The position numbers and the translations under genes are program-made. This document shows positions 16,388 to 23,985 of a DNA stretch of 45,579 bases, one piece after another. Source of the DNA: Verrucomicrobiota bacterium (GTDB lineage: Bacteria > Verrucomicrobiota > Verrucomicrobiia > Limisphaerales > UBA8199); contig JAAYVL010000040.1 in assembly GCA_012517205.1 (NCBI GenBank), forward strand, positions 1 to 45,579. The letters are read 5' to 3'. The notes below the pieces were generated by a model. It saw only the letters and a program-made list of their open reading frames with translations. It did no database searches and was not told the origin of the DNA. Each line of letters begins with the position of its first letter. Position 1 is the stretch's first letter.

Positions 16388-18395
16388 GTGGCAGGTTCTC
16401 CTCTTCGTTGCTGACCGGCAAGCAAATTGTGAACGTGGCGCCGCGCCCCTCCTCGCTCTCCACGGTGATGGTGCCCTTGTGCTCCTTGACAATTCCGTAG
16501 CTGATGGCCAGCCCGAGGCCCGTCCCATGCCCCACCTCTTTGGTCGAGAAGAACGGGCTGAAGATCCGGTCCAGGTCCGCCTCCTTGATGCCGTGGCCCG
16601 TGTCGGCGAACTCCACCTCGACGGCCTGTTCCGCCGGCACGTGCCGGGTGGTGAGCGTCAGCCGCCCCCCGCCATGCATCGCTTCCGCCGCGTTCAGAAT
16701 CATATTCATAAACACCTGCTGAATTTGCGACGGGTCCATGAAGACCGGCGGCAGATTCGCGCTCAGATGTTGCACAATCCTGATGTTGTGGAACAGCACT
16801 TGATTGTCAACCAACGAAATACATTCCTCCAGCACCCGGTTCACGTTCGACTGCCGTTTCTCGGGTTTCCGCTGGCGCGAAAAGTCCAGCAGCCCGCGGA
16901 TAATATCCCGGCACCGGTCGGCCTGCTTGACGATCTTCTCCAGCGAGGCCCGCGTTCCGTCGTCCGCCGACGCCCGTTCCAGCAGCAAATGCGAATAGGT
17001 CACGATGCCGGTCAGCGGATTATTGATCTCATGCGCCACCCCCGCCGCCAATTGCCCGATATGGGCCAGCCGCTCCGACTGCATGATCCGCCGCGTCGTG
17101 AATTCCCGCACCTTTTCGTCCCGTTTTTTCAGCGCCGCCGCCATGAAGTTGAACGCGTCCGCCAGCTCCAGCAGCTCGTCATGCGAACGGATCTCAACCC
17201 GCGTGTCCAGGTTCCCGTGCGCCACCTGCTCCGCCGCCACCGCCAATTTCTTGATCGAAACCGAAATCTTGCCGGAAATGAAGGACGCCAGGCCCAGCGC
17301 GATCAGCGCGCCCACCACCGTCACGGCCAGAAACACCATCACCGCCCGATGCCGCAAATCCACATATTTCTGCTCCAGCAACCCGACATACAGCATCCCG
17401 ATGATTCTGCCCGTCAGATCCCGAATCGGCTCATACGCCGTGATGTACCAATGATTCACCACAAAAGCCCGCCCAATCCACGGCCGCCCGTGCCGCACCA
17501 CCTGCTCATAGACATCCTCCGCCACCCGGGTGCCCAGGGCGCGGGTGCCGTCCTCATTTTTCACGTTGGTGGAGATCCGCAGGTCATCCTGGAATATCGT
17601 CGCCGTCCCCATGTCTTTGCCCTTGTATTGCAGGTTCTGAAATACGGTCTGTTTGATGCGGTCCACAATCTCACAGTTGCGGTTCAGCAACACCCCCCCA
17701 TATACAATCCCCAGCACCCGGTGCGACGAATCCAGCACCGGCGCGGCCGCCTTCAACATCATGCCGGACGATTCCTCCGTCGCCGCGCGCGCCCGCGCCT
17801 TCGGGGTCTCGATAAACTGGAAATGCGCCTGCTCCGCCAGCGCCGGCGACTCCCGCCGCAGGTTCTCGGCCGAGACAAGGCAGGCCGCCGCCACCGGTTC
17901 CGCCCGCTCCATCACCGCGCGCACCAGTTCGTCCTGCGACTGGTCATCGCCCACCACGCTGCCGGAGGTCGCGCGCAGCACCACCCGCCCGTTCCGATCC
18001 GTCACCCCCAGCACGTCCAGCTTTTCGCGCTCCCGCGTCCGCACCAGCGCCTCCCACGCCGGCCGCGTGTCGCCCGACAGCAACGAGTTCAGCAGCAGCA
18101 CCCGGTCCGCCGTAAAGCGCACCACGTCGTTCACCGCCGCCAGTTTGTTCAGGTAGATCTCCCGCGCCGCATTCAAATCCGTATGCACCTTGGCCTGCGC
18201 CTCCGCGACGACCCGGTTCCCAATCACCCGCGCCCCCACCAGCCCAAAAACGCCGCTCACCAGCAAAATGATCAGCAGAAAACTCAGCACCAGCTTCGTG
18301 GCCATCCGCACCCGGAATAAACAGGATTTCCCGGACGCCGGCCCCCCAGACCGACCCCTGGTCAACCATCCTGCTATGTCCGATATTTTGCTCAT
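16377..18395 (-). CDS. Membrane sensor histidine kinase with double-Cache-like sensor and HAMP
   Basis: A 672-residue kinase. TM1 (about residues 32-56), a large extracytoplasmic Cache-type sensor (about 57-335, with LDVLGVTDRNGRVVLRA and the ISTNV...GRPWIGRAFVVNHWYITAYEPI part typical of chemoreceptor-like sensors), TM2 (about 340-365), HAMP, a HisKA domain with His in GVAHEINNPLTG (about 455) and a HATPase (NMILNAAEA, DTGHGI, GTGLGLAIS). It heads the minus-strand gene series that contains the Hdr/Etf/hydrogenase genes, overlapping the next gene by 11 bases. It probably senses a small extracellular or periplasmic molecule and starts the phosphorelay of the following two proteins. The start ATG 18395 has no clear ribosome binding site. 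Confidence 0.88.
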   Translation of the reverse strand: MSKISDIAGWLTRGRSGGPASGKSCLFRVRMATKLVLSFLLIILLVSGVFGLVGARVIGNRVVAEAQAKVHTDLNAAREIYLNKLAAVNDVVRFTADRVLLLNSLLSGDTRPAWEALVRTREREKLDVLGVTDRNGRVVLRATSGSVVGDDQSQDELVRAVMERAEPVAAACLVSAENLRRESPALAEQAHFQFIETPKARARAATEESSGMMLKAAAPVLDSSHRVLGIVYGGVLLNRNCEIVDRIKQTVFQNLQYKGKDMGTATIFQDDLRISTNVKNEDGTRALGTRVAEDVYEQVVRHGRPWIGRAFVVNHWYITAYEPIRDLTGRIIGMLYVGLLEQKYVDLRHRAVMVFLAVTVVGALIALGLASFISGKISVSIKKLAVAAEQVAHGNLDTRVEIRSHDELLELADAFNFMAAALKKRDEKVREFTTRRIMQSERLAHIGQLAAGVAHEINNPLTGIVTYSHLLLERASADDGTRASLEKIVKQADRCRDIIRGLLDFSRQRKPEKRQSNVNRVLEECISLVDNQVLFHNIRIVQHLSANLPPVFMDPSQIQQVFMNMILNAAEAMHGGGRLTLTTRHVPAEQAVEVEFADTGHGIKEADLDRIFSPFFSTKEVGHGTGLGLAISYGIVKEHKGTITVESEEGRGATFTICLPVSNEEENLPRAA

Positions 18396-18700
18396 ACCAG
18401 CAATGCACTGACGCTATTGGGTCTCTATGCCACGGCACTTAACGCTAATCCCGTCTGAAGTTCTCAACATGCCTTGCTAAACCCTTTCCATTTTTTGTGC
18501 GAAGTTCCAATCCCGCCCCGCGGCCCCCTCATTACAGCGCTTTCCGCCCCTGCCGGCAGGGCCGCTCCCGCCGCCGAAAACCCCTCGCCGGAGCGAGAAA
18601 ACGCGCGAGACGACGGGTTTTATCCGGCGCAGGAACCGGGAGCTGGCCGAAAAGCGCGGAGGAACGCCCTCTCTCCCCGGCGCGGATTTTCAAGCGCGGG
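18396..18700. other. Non-coding gap upstream of the histidine kinase/Hdr operon
   Basis: No convincing gene. This gap separates the end of rsmB from the start of the sensor kinase, both on the minus strand, so it should hold the operon promoter, but I see no confident -35/-10 or -24/-12 pair. It contains a perfect 14-base palindrome (18548-18561, centred on TGCCGGCA) and is very GC-rich from 18500 to 18700. Confidence 0.6.
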
Positions 18701-20026
18701 CTAGGAACCGCGGCTTATCCGCGCCACATAGCTGCCGTCCACGCCGTCCACAAACGGCAGCAGCTCGCGCGTCCGCTCCAGCTTGAACCCGGGATGCTGG
18801 CGCAAAAACTCCTGCAAGACGCCCGCGTTCTCCTCCGGCTCCAGGCTGCAAGTGCTATAAACCAGCGCGCCGCCGGGCTTCAACCGCGCAGCGGCCTGGC
18901 GCAGCAGTTCCCGCTGTTGCGCCTGCAGCCGGTCTATCTCCTCCGGCTGCACCCGCCAGCGCAACTCCACCCGGCGCCGCATCACGCCGGTATTGGAGCA
19001 CGGCGCATCCAGCAGGATGCGGTCAAACCCGGCAGCGGCGCCGGACGCCTCGAGGTCGGCGGGCGTCTGCGGCTGCACGCAGGAAACGCCCAGGCGCGCG
19101 CAGTTCTGGCGGATCAAATCCAGCCGTTCGGGGGAGGTGTCGTGGGCGAACAGGCGCCCTTCGTTGCGCATCGCCTGGGCCAGGGCGGTCAGCTTGCCGC
19201 CGGGCGCGGCGCAAAGATCAAGAACGCGCTCGCCGGGTTGCGCCCCCAGTTCGCTCACCGCCAGCAGGGTGCTGGGGTCCTGCACGTAAAACATCCCCTG
19301 CTGAAAGCTGGGCAGCCGGCTCAGCGGCGGATGCGCGCGCAGCTCGAAAACCAGGTTTTCCGCCAGCCAATCCCGGCGGACCAGGCCATACTCCACCTCC
19401 TCGGCGCGCCACTGGGCAAGAAGCCGGTCCGCGTCGGTCTTCAGCGTGTTGACCCGGGCAAAGACCCTCGGCGGCGTGTTGTTCCAGTCCATCAGCTTTG
19501 CCGCCGGCTCCGGCCCCCAACGCTCCCGCCAGCGCGTCACCAGCCATTCCGGATGCGAATACCCAAGATGCGGCTGCCGGGTTTTCAGCTCCGCCAGCAG
19601 GCGCCGGGTGGCCTCCTGCTCGCGCAAATAACCGCGCAGGACCGCATTGATGAACCCGGTTTGGGCGTGCAAGCGGCTGGCCCGGGCCAGCGCGACGGTC
19701 TCGTGGACGGCCGCATGGGGAGGGATGCGTTCGAGCCAGAAAATCTGGTAAAGCCCCAACCGCAGCAGGGCGCGCAAAGCGGGCTTGAGCTGGCGGGCAT
19801 CCGTCTTGCGCGCGATCAGCCAATCCAGCGCCGCCTGCCAGCGGACGACACCATAAGCCAGCTCCTGGCAAAGATGACGGTCGGCGGCCGACAACCGCCC
19901 TCGGGCCAGCGCCGCGGCCAGCCGATTCTCAATAAAATCTCCCCCGGCCTCCCGCTGCAGAAGGCGCAAAGCTATTTCTCTTGGTTTTTCCGCGCGCACT
20001 TCGTTTAATAAATGGATTCTCCTCAC
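18701..20026 (-). CDS. rsmB: 16S rRNA (cytosine(967)-C5)-methyltransferase RsmB
   Basis: A 441-residue RsmB/Sun. The first 140 residues form the NusB-like RNA-binding domain (EIALRLLQREAGG...LAYGVVRW...HETVALAR); the rest is the SAM methyltransferase with DLCAAPGGK (SAM loop), DAPCSNTGVMRRR (motif IV Cys) and YSTCSLEPEEN (catalytic motif VI Cys). It methylates C967 of 16S rRNA. The start is uncertain: GTG 20026 gives the full reading frame but overlaps the start of the divergent greA-like gene by up to 15 bases; a GTG ten codons later is an alternative. Confidence 0.93.
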   Translation of the reverse strand: MRRIHLLNEVRAEKPREIALRLLQREAGGDFIENRLAAALARGRLSAADRHLCQELAYGVVRWQAALDWLIARKTDARQLKPALRALLRLGLYQIFWLERIPPHAAVHETVALARASRLHAQTGFINAVLRGYLREQEATRRLLAELKTRQPHLGYSHPEWLVTRWRERWGPEPAAKLMDWNNTPPRVFARVNTLKTDADRLLAQWRAEEVEYGLVRRDWLAENLVFELRAHPPLSRLPSFQQGMFYVQDPSTLLAVSELGAQPGERVLDLCAAPGGKLTALAQAMRNEGRLFAHDTSPERLDLIRQNCARLGVSCVQPQTPADLEASGAAAGFDRILLDAPCSNTGVMRRRVELRWRVQPEEIDRLQAQQRELLRQAAARLKPGGALVYSTCSLEPEENAGVLQEFLRQHPGFKLERTRELLPFVDGVDGSYVARISRGS

Positions 20027-21886
20027 CGGAAGCGAGTGTTAAGATATTATATGCGCGAAGAATTCGAAAAAATGGCGGCAGCGGGCAAACTGGAACGGCA
20101 CCTCATCCCCGCCCTGGTGCAACTCACCGACACCGGCTTCTGCCTGCACCGAAGCTGGGGATTTGGACGCATCAAGACCCTGGACCCCGTCTTTGCGCGC
20201 TTCACGATTGATTTCGACAATAAGCCCGACCACTCCATGGACCTGGCCTTCGCCGCCGAATCGCTCAAACCCATCCCCAAAGACCATATCCTCGCCCGGA
20301 AAGCCTCGGAACTGGAAAATCTGCGCAAAATGGCCGCCACCCAGCACCTGGAACTCGTCAAACTGGTGCTGACCAGCCTCGATGGCAAAGCCACCGTGGA
20401 GCAGATTCAAAAAGCGCTGGTACCCGAAATCGTCACCTCCGATTGGCCCAAATGGTGGGAAACTGCCCGCCGCGAACTCAAAAAGGACGGCCATTTCCAC
20501 GTGCCCCTCAAAAAATCCGAGCCCATCATCTACGAGGACGAGGAAATCTCGCCGCAACAACGGCTGATGACCGCTTTCCGAACCGCCAAAGGCCTGAAAG
20601 CCCACAGTTCCACCGCCCTCGAGGTGATCAAAAATGTGGACGATTTAACCGACCCGGCGGCGGCCGGCGCGGAAATCGTCGCCCTGCTCAACACCGAAAT
20701 CGCCAGTCACTTGCGCACCCAGCCCGCCGTGGCCCTCGAAGCCATCTTTGTCCGGGACGACGTCCGGGCGGCCATCGGCCTGCAGCCCGCCGCGGAGGAA
20801 AGCACCCCCCAGACCGTCTGGACGCAGGCGTCCGAGCCGGGCCTGCTGCTGGAGCAACTCCCCAACGCCCGCCGCCGCCGGGCGCTGGAATCCTTCAAAA
20901 CCAACTTCCCCGACCGCTGGCTGGACGTGCTGCAACTGGCGCTCAATACCGTCTCGGCCCGAACCTGCGGCGAACTGGCCGGCTTCCTGATTCAAAATAA
21001 CCACCTCGAAGAACTCAAGGAAACCCTGGCGCGCCTGATCAGCCAGCACAGCGCCAGCAGCGAATTGCTCCTCTGGCTGGCCAAAGAACGCAACGACTCC
21101 TTCGCCGACATCCTGGGACCGGAAGTCTTCCGTGCCATGCTCACCGCCCTGGAGCGCGACCAGTTCAACGAACGGCGCTCCAACCGGCTGCGGGACTTCA
21201 TCGTGGACGACCCCAGCCTCCTCCTGGAGCTCATCAGCTCGGCGGACTTCGAAGTCATCAAGGACCTCACCCGGGCGCTGCAGCTTTCCCCCTCGTTTGA
21301 CGACATGGACAAACGGTCGCTGCTGGCGCGCATCGTCAAAAGCTACCCCACGATGCAATCCCTGATCTCCGGCGAACCAACCCGGCAGGAATCCACACTG
21401 GTGGTCTCCTGGGAAAGCCTCGAACGGCGCAAACACGAATATCACGAACTGGTCCAAAAGAAGATCCCCGCCAATTCCCGGGAAATCGCCATCGCCCGCA
21501 GCTACGGCGACCTCAGCGAAAACCACGAATACAAAGCCGCCAAGGAAATGCAGAAACTCCTTCTGCGGCGCAAAGCCGACCTGGAAGCGGAACTGGTGCG
21601 CGCGCGCGGCACCGACTTCGCTGGCGTGCGCACGGACGTCGCCGGAGCCGGCACCGTGGTATATGCAACCGACCTGGCCACCAACCAGTCGGAACGCTTT
21701 ACCATTCTCGGCGCCTGGGACTCTGACCCGGAAAGGAATATCGTCAGCTACCTCTCCCCCGTGGCCCAGGCGTTGATCGGGCACAAAGTCGGCGACGAAG
21801 TCGAATTCGAAGTCCACCAGGTCGCCCACCGCCACCGCCTCGACGCTATTGAACCTTACAAAACCGAAGAACCCTCTCCGGCATAA
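20012..21886 (+). CDS. GreA/GreB-family transcription factor with long N-terminal extension
   Basis: A 624-residue protein. Residues from about 465 form a complete GreA: a coiled coil whose tip carries the acidic ARSYGDLSENHEYKAAKE segment that reaches into RNA polymerase, and a C-terminal FKBP-like domain (ERFTILGAWDSDP, SPVAQALIGHKVGDEVEFEV). Canonical GreA is about 158 residues, so about 450 extra residues precede it. The start of the extension (GFCLHRSWGFGRI...FARFTIDF) resembles a CarD/TRCF-type small beta domain; the rest is helical and unassigned. Long GreA proteins are known in Chlamydiae and other PVC bacteria. ATG 20051 is an alternative start. It rescues backtracked RNA polymerase; the extension's role is unknown. 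Confidence 0.9.
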   Translation: MDSPHRKRVLRYYMREEFEKMAAAGKLERHLIPALVQLTDTGFCLHRSWGFGRIKTLDPVFARFTIDFDNKPDHSMDLAFAAESLKPIPKDHILARKASELENLRKMAATQHLELVKLVLTSLDGKATVEQIQKALVPEIVTSDWPKWWETARRELKKDGHFHVPLKKSEPIIYEDEEISPQQRLMTAFRTAKGLKAHSSTALEVIKNVDDLTDPAAAGAEIVALLNTEIASHLRTQPAVALEAIFVRDDVRAAIGLQPAAEESTPQTVWTQASEPGLLLEQLPNARRRRALESFKTNFPDRWLDVLQLALNTVSARTCGELAGFLIQNNHLEELKETLARLISQHSASSELLLWLAKERNDSFADILGPEVFRAMLTALERDQFNERRSNRLRDFIVDDPSLLLELISSADFEVIKDLTRALQLSPSFDDMDKRSLLARIVKSYPTMQSLISGEPTRQESTLVVSWESLERRKHEYHELVQKKIPANSREIAIARSYGDLSENHEYKAAKEMQKLLLRRKADLEAELVRARGTDFAGVRTDVAGAGTVVYATDLATNQSERFTILGAWDSDPERNIVSYLSPVAQALIGHKVGDEVEFEVHQVAHRHRLDAIEPYKTEEPSPA

Positions 21887-21953
21887 CGTCACGACTGTCG
21901 CTCGAAGCAAACGGAAATAAACCGTTAGTCATTCGGTAGTAGCTACTTAAATA

Positions 21954-21995
21954 GATTCTTCCCCTGGGCAGGCCTTTGCCCAAAGAATCCTTTTC
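21954..21995 (+). terminator. Candidate terminator of the greA-like gene
   Basis: A hairpin 68 bases after the stop: GATTCTT (21954-21960) pairs with AAGAATC (21983-21989), and inside it TGGGCA pairs with TGCCCA across a 6-base loop, with a CCCC bulge. It is followed by CTTTTC. The tail is short, so rho-independent function is plausible but not certain. Confidence 0.5.
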
Positions 21996-22313
21996 CCGGC
22001 CGGTGCCCTGCTCCGCACACATCGGCCTTGGATCATTAACTATCTGATTTGACAAGGCTTCAGGCCCGCCTTGCAACCAGTGAAACGAGGGCGCAAGATT
22101 GGACAATACCACGTCAACGTTTCCGATAAGGCATTCGCGAAGCCAAAAGCCATACAAACGCCCTTCCGCCCTTGAAAAACCCACTTCCGCCAGCCTCAGG
22201 TTTATAACTAATTGCTTTTACTGAACTTATTACTCGCCACCCCGCCCTTTCTCATCGTTTCGACCTTTCCAGGCATCCGCAGCCATAACCCAGATGCCTT
22301 AGCTTTACCTTAT

Positions 22314-22424
22314 CTTTAAGCCGTGTACAAGGGGTGTACAAGGGATGCCCATCGGGTGTACTAGCTAAAATCCTATGAACTTCCGGTGAGCATCCCTTGT
22401 ACACCCCTTGTACACGGCTTAAAG
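22314..22424. repeat. 35-bp perfect inverted repeat with TGTACA array
   Basis: The left arm (22314-22348) is the exact reverse complement of the right arm (22390-22424). Each arm holds two copies of GTGTACAAGG spaced 11 bases apart, giving four self-complementary TGTACA hexamers (22324, 22335, 22398, 22409). Pairing continues into the 41-base centre with few mismatches (22350-22356 with 22382-22388) and weakly outward. An RNA from either strand would form a very long hairpin; as DNA, it looks like two double operators. See findings. Confidence 0.9.
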
Positions 22425-22617
22425 GCAGGGTAAATCAAAGGGATCTTCAAGGTGCGCCAAAGCCGGCATGATTCGGGTTTTGCCTCTATTTTACCCCCTT
22501 TTATGCCTGATCTATTGATTTTACCAGCGAAAGACCTGGGATCCAGCAGCCGTGCCCTTGAATTGGCCAGAGCATGTTAAATAATACTGTAGTTTCGAGG
22601 CAAAACCCTTCGCGGCA

Positions 22618-22656
22618 AGAAAAAGGCCGGAATCCTGCGAACAAGACTCCGGCCTT
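22618..22656 (-). terminator. Rho-independent terminator of the exopolysaccharide gene series
   Basis: AAGGCCGGA (22623-22631) pairs perfectly with TCCGGCCTT (22648-22656) across a 16-base loop. On the minus strand the stem is followed by a run of five T (complement of 22620-22624). It lies 50 bases after the stop of the last minus-strand glycosyltransferase gene, in the right direction. Confidence 0.75.
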
Positions 22657-22705
22657 AGCCAAGAATTGGAAACGGGGCTCGCTGCCCTCAACGACTAGCA
22701 GTGCA

Positions 22706-23911
22706 TCACTGTCCCTCCAGTTCGGCAACCAGCCTGGGCAGAAGAGTCTCCCTGGAAAACATGGAGCTGATTTTGGGCGGCTGGCGGACTAGCGCGGCGG
22801 ATTCCCGACGAACCCTCAGGATCTGTTCCACTACTCTTTCCACGTCGCCGTGGTGCGCCGCGGCGCAAGTATAGTGGCCGTCCAGCGTGTCCAGGATTTC
22901 CGAAATGTGGCTGGGCGAAGGACCAATATACAGCACTGGCGCGCCTACGCTTAAAGCATTGTAGATCTTGCAAGGATGCACCAAGCCCACGAAGTCGTTG
23001 CCCATTACAACCACGTGGAGGTCTGCGGCGGACAGGGACCCCGCTAGCTGGTCTAGCGGCTGGTAGGGCAGGCAAATTATGTTGGAAAGGGTGCGGTCCG
23101 TTTTCTGCTTTTCCTGGATCTTTCTCCACTCGCTCCCGCCGCCGATGAAGCAGAAAGTCACGTCGGGGTTGGACGCAAGCTGCCGAGCCGCCGCGAGTAG
23201 TGTATCGAGCGGATGCACCGGGCTGTGGTTGCCCGAATACATGACCACGAATTTGCCGTCCAGGCCGTGCGCCTTGCGGAATCGTTCCCGGCCCTCGGCA
23301 TCGAATGTCACCTCCGTGTCGTGGGACCAGGGCGGAATGACGAGCACCTTCGCCGGCGCGATGCCCTTGGCAACGATGCGCTCGCGCATGAACCGGTCGA
23401 GCGCGAGGATTTTACGGGCCTGCCGCAGACTGAAGCGCGAAATCCAGTCCAGCACCCTCGCGACGGGTGAGTGGGGGCGAAGCCACCCGGCAGCGATGGC
23501 CTCGTCGGGATTGAAATCCATGACCCAGTAAAAGAAGCGGCTGCGGCGGAGCCTGGCCAACCCGGCGCCCAGGAAAGAAATCAACGGCGGCGAGGTCAGG
23601 GCCACCACCACCTCCGGGCGGGGCAACCGCGCGAGCCGCAAAGAGGCGAGTGCCAGGAAACTGGCAAAATCCGCGGCCCGCCGCCATTTGGCGCCTTTGC
23701 CAAATCCGGTGGTTCCGACGCGATACACGCGGATCCCGCGCCACATCTCCTCTTTGGGAAACTGCGTTCGAGGTTGATCGTAGGCGCGCCGGCTGGTGAC
23801 TACGGTTACTTGGTGGCCGCGCTCGACGAGGCGCAGGGCCACGTCGGTCAAGTACTGCCCGGTTGCCATGACGTCCGGGTGAAAGGTCTGGTTCAGGAGG
23901 AGGAAGGTCAC
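22706..23911 (-). CDS. Glycosyltransferase family 4 (WbuB-like)
   Basis: A 401-residue GT-B enzyme. The N-terminal acceptor domain starts MTFLLLNQTFHPDVMATGQYL with DVALRLVERGHQVTVVTSR; the C-terminal nucleotide-sugar domain has VVMYSGNHSPVHPLDTLL and a CKIYNALSVGAPVLYIG segment in place of the usual E-x7-E acceptor loop, as in WbuB/WbpI-type enzymes. It should transfer a sugar onto a growing lipid-linked glycan at the inner face of the membrane. It is the last gene of the cluster and is followed by a clear terminator. Confidence 0.87.
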   Translation of the reverse strand: MTFLLLNQTFHPDVMATGQYLTDVALRLVERGHQVTVVTSRRAYDQPRTQFPKEEMWRGIRVYRVGTTGFGKGAKWRRAADFASFLALASLRLARLPRPEVVVALTSPPLISFLGAGLARLRRSRFFYWVMDFNPDEAIAAGWLRPHSPVARVLDWISRFSLRQARKILALDRFMRERIVAKGIAPAKVLVIPPWSHDTEVTFDAEGRERFRKAHGLDGKFVVMYSGNHSPVHPLDTLLAAARQLASNPDVTFCFIGGGSEWRKIQEKQKTDRTLSNIICLPYQPLDQLAGSLSAADLHVVVMGNDFVGLVHPCKIYNALSVGAPVLYIGPSPSHISEILDTLDGHYTCAAAHHGDVERVVEQILRVRRESAALVRQPPKISSMFSRETLLPRLVAELEGQ

Positions 23912-23985
23912 AAAAGGATGCTCAGGCGCCGGGACGCCGGATAGATCCGGAGGCGGGGGCGGCGTCAGTGGTCAGCGATGAGCCT

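Larger units (their letters stand above)
21887..22705. other. Convergent intergenic region
   Basis: An 819-base stretch without a credible gene, lower in GC than its flanks. It contains a hairpin just after the greA-like gene (21954-21989), a 35-bp perfect inverted repeat (22314-22348 and 22390-22424) and a terminator-like hairpin facing the minus-strand glycosyltransferase gene (22618-22656). Short reading frames here show no family resemblance. Confidence 0.7.

Noticed and set aside
16140..18320. 726-codon plus-strand frame opposite the sensor kinase
   Set aside because: Arg/His/Pro-rich shadow frame without domains; the minus strand encodes a full histidine kinase.
18548..18561. 14-base palindrome as an operator of the Hdr operon
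   Set aside because: It is about 150 bases upstream of the start in very GC-rich sequence where such palindromes arise by chance; nothing else supports it.
22314..22424. Inverted repeat taken as an ordinary rho-independent terminator
   Set aside because: No T-run on either side, arms too long, and separate terminator-like hairpins serve both flanking genes.
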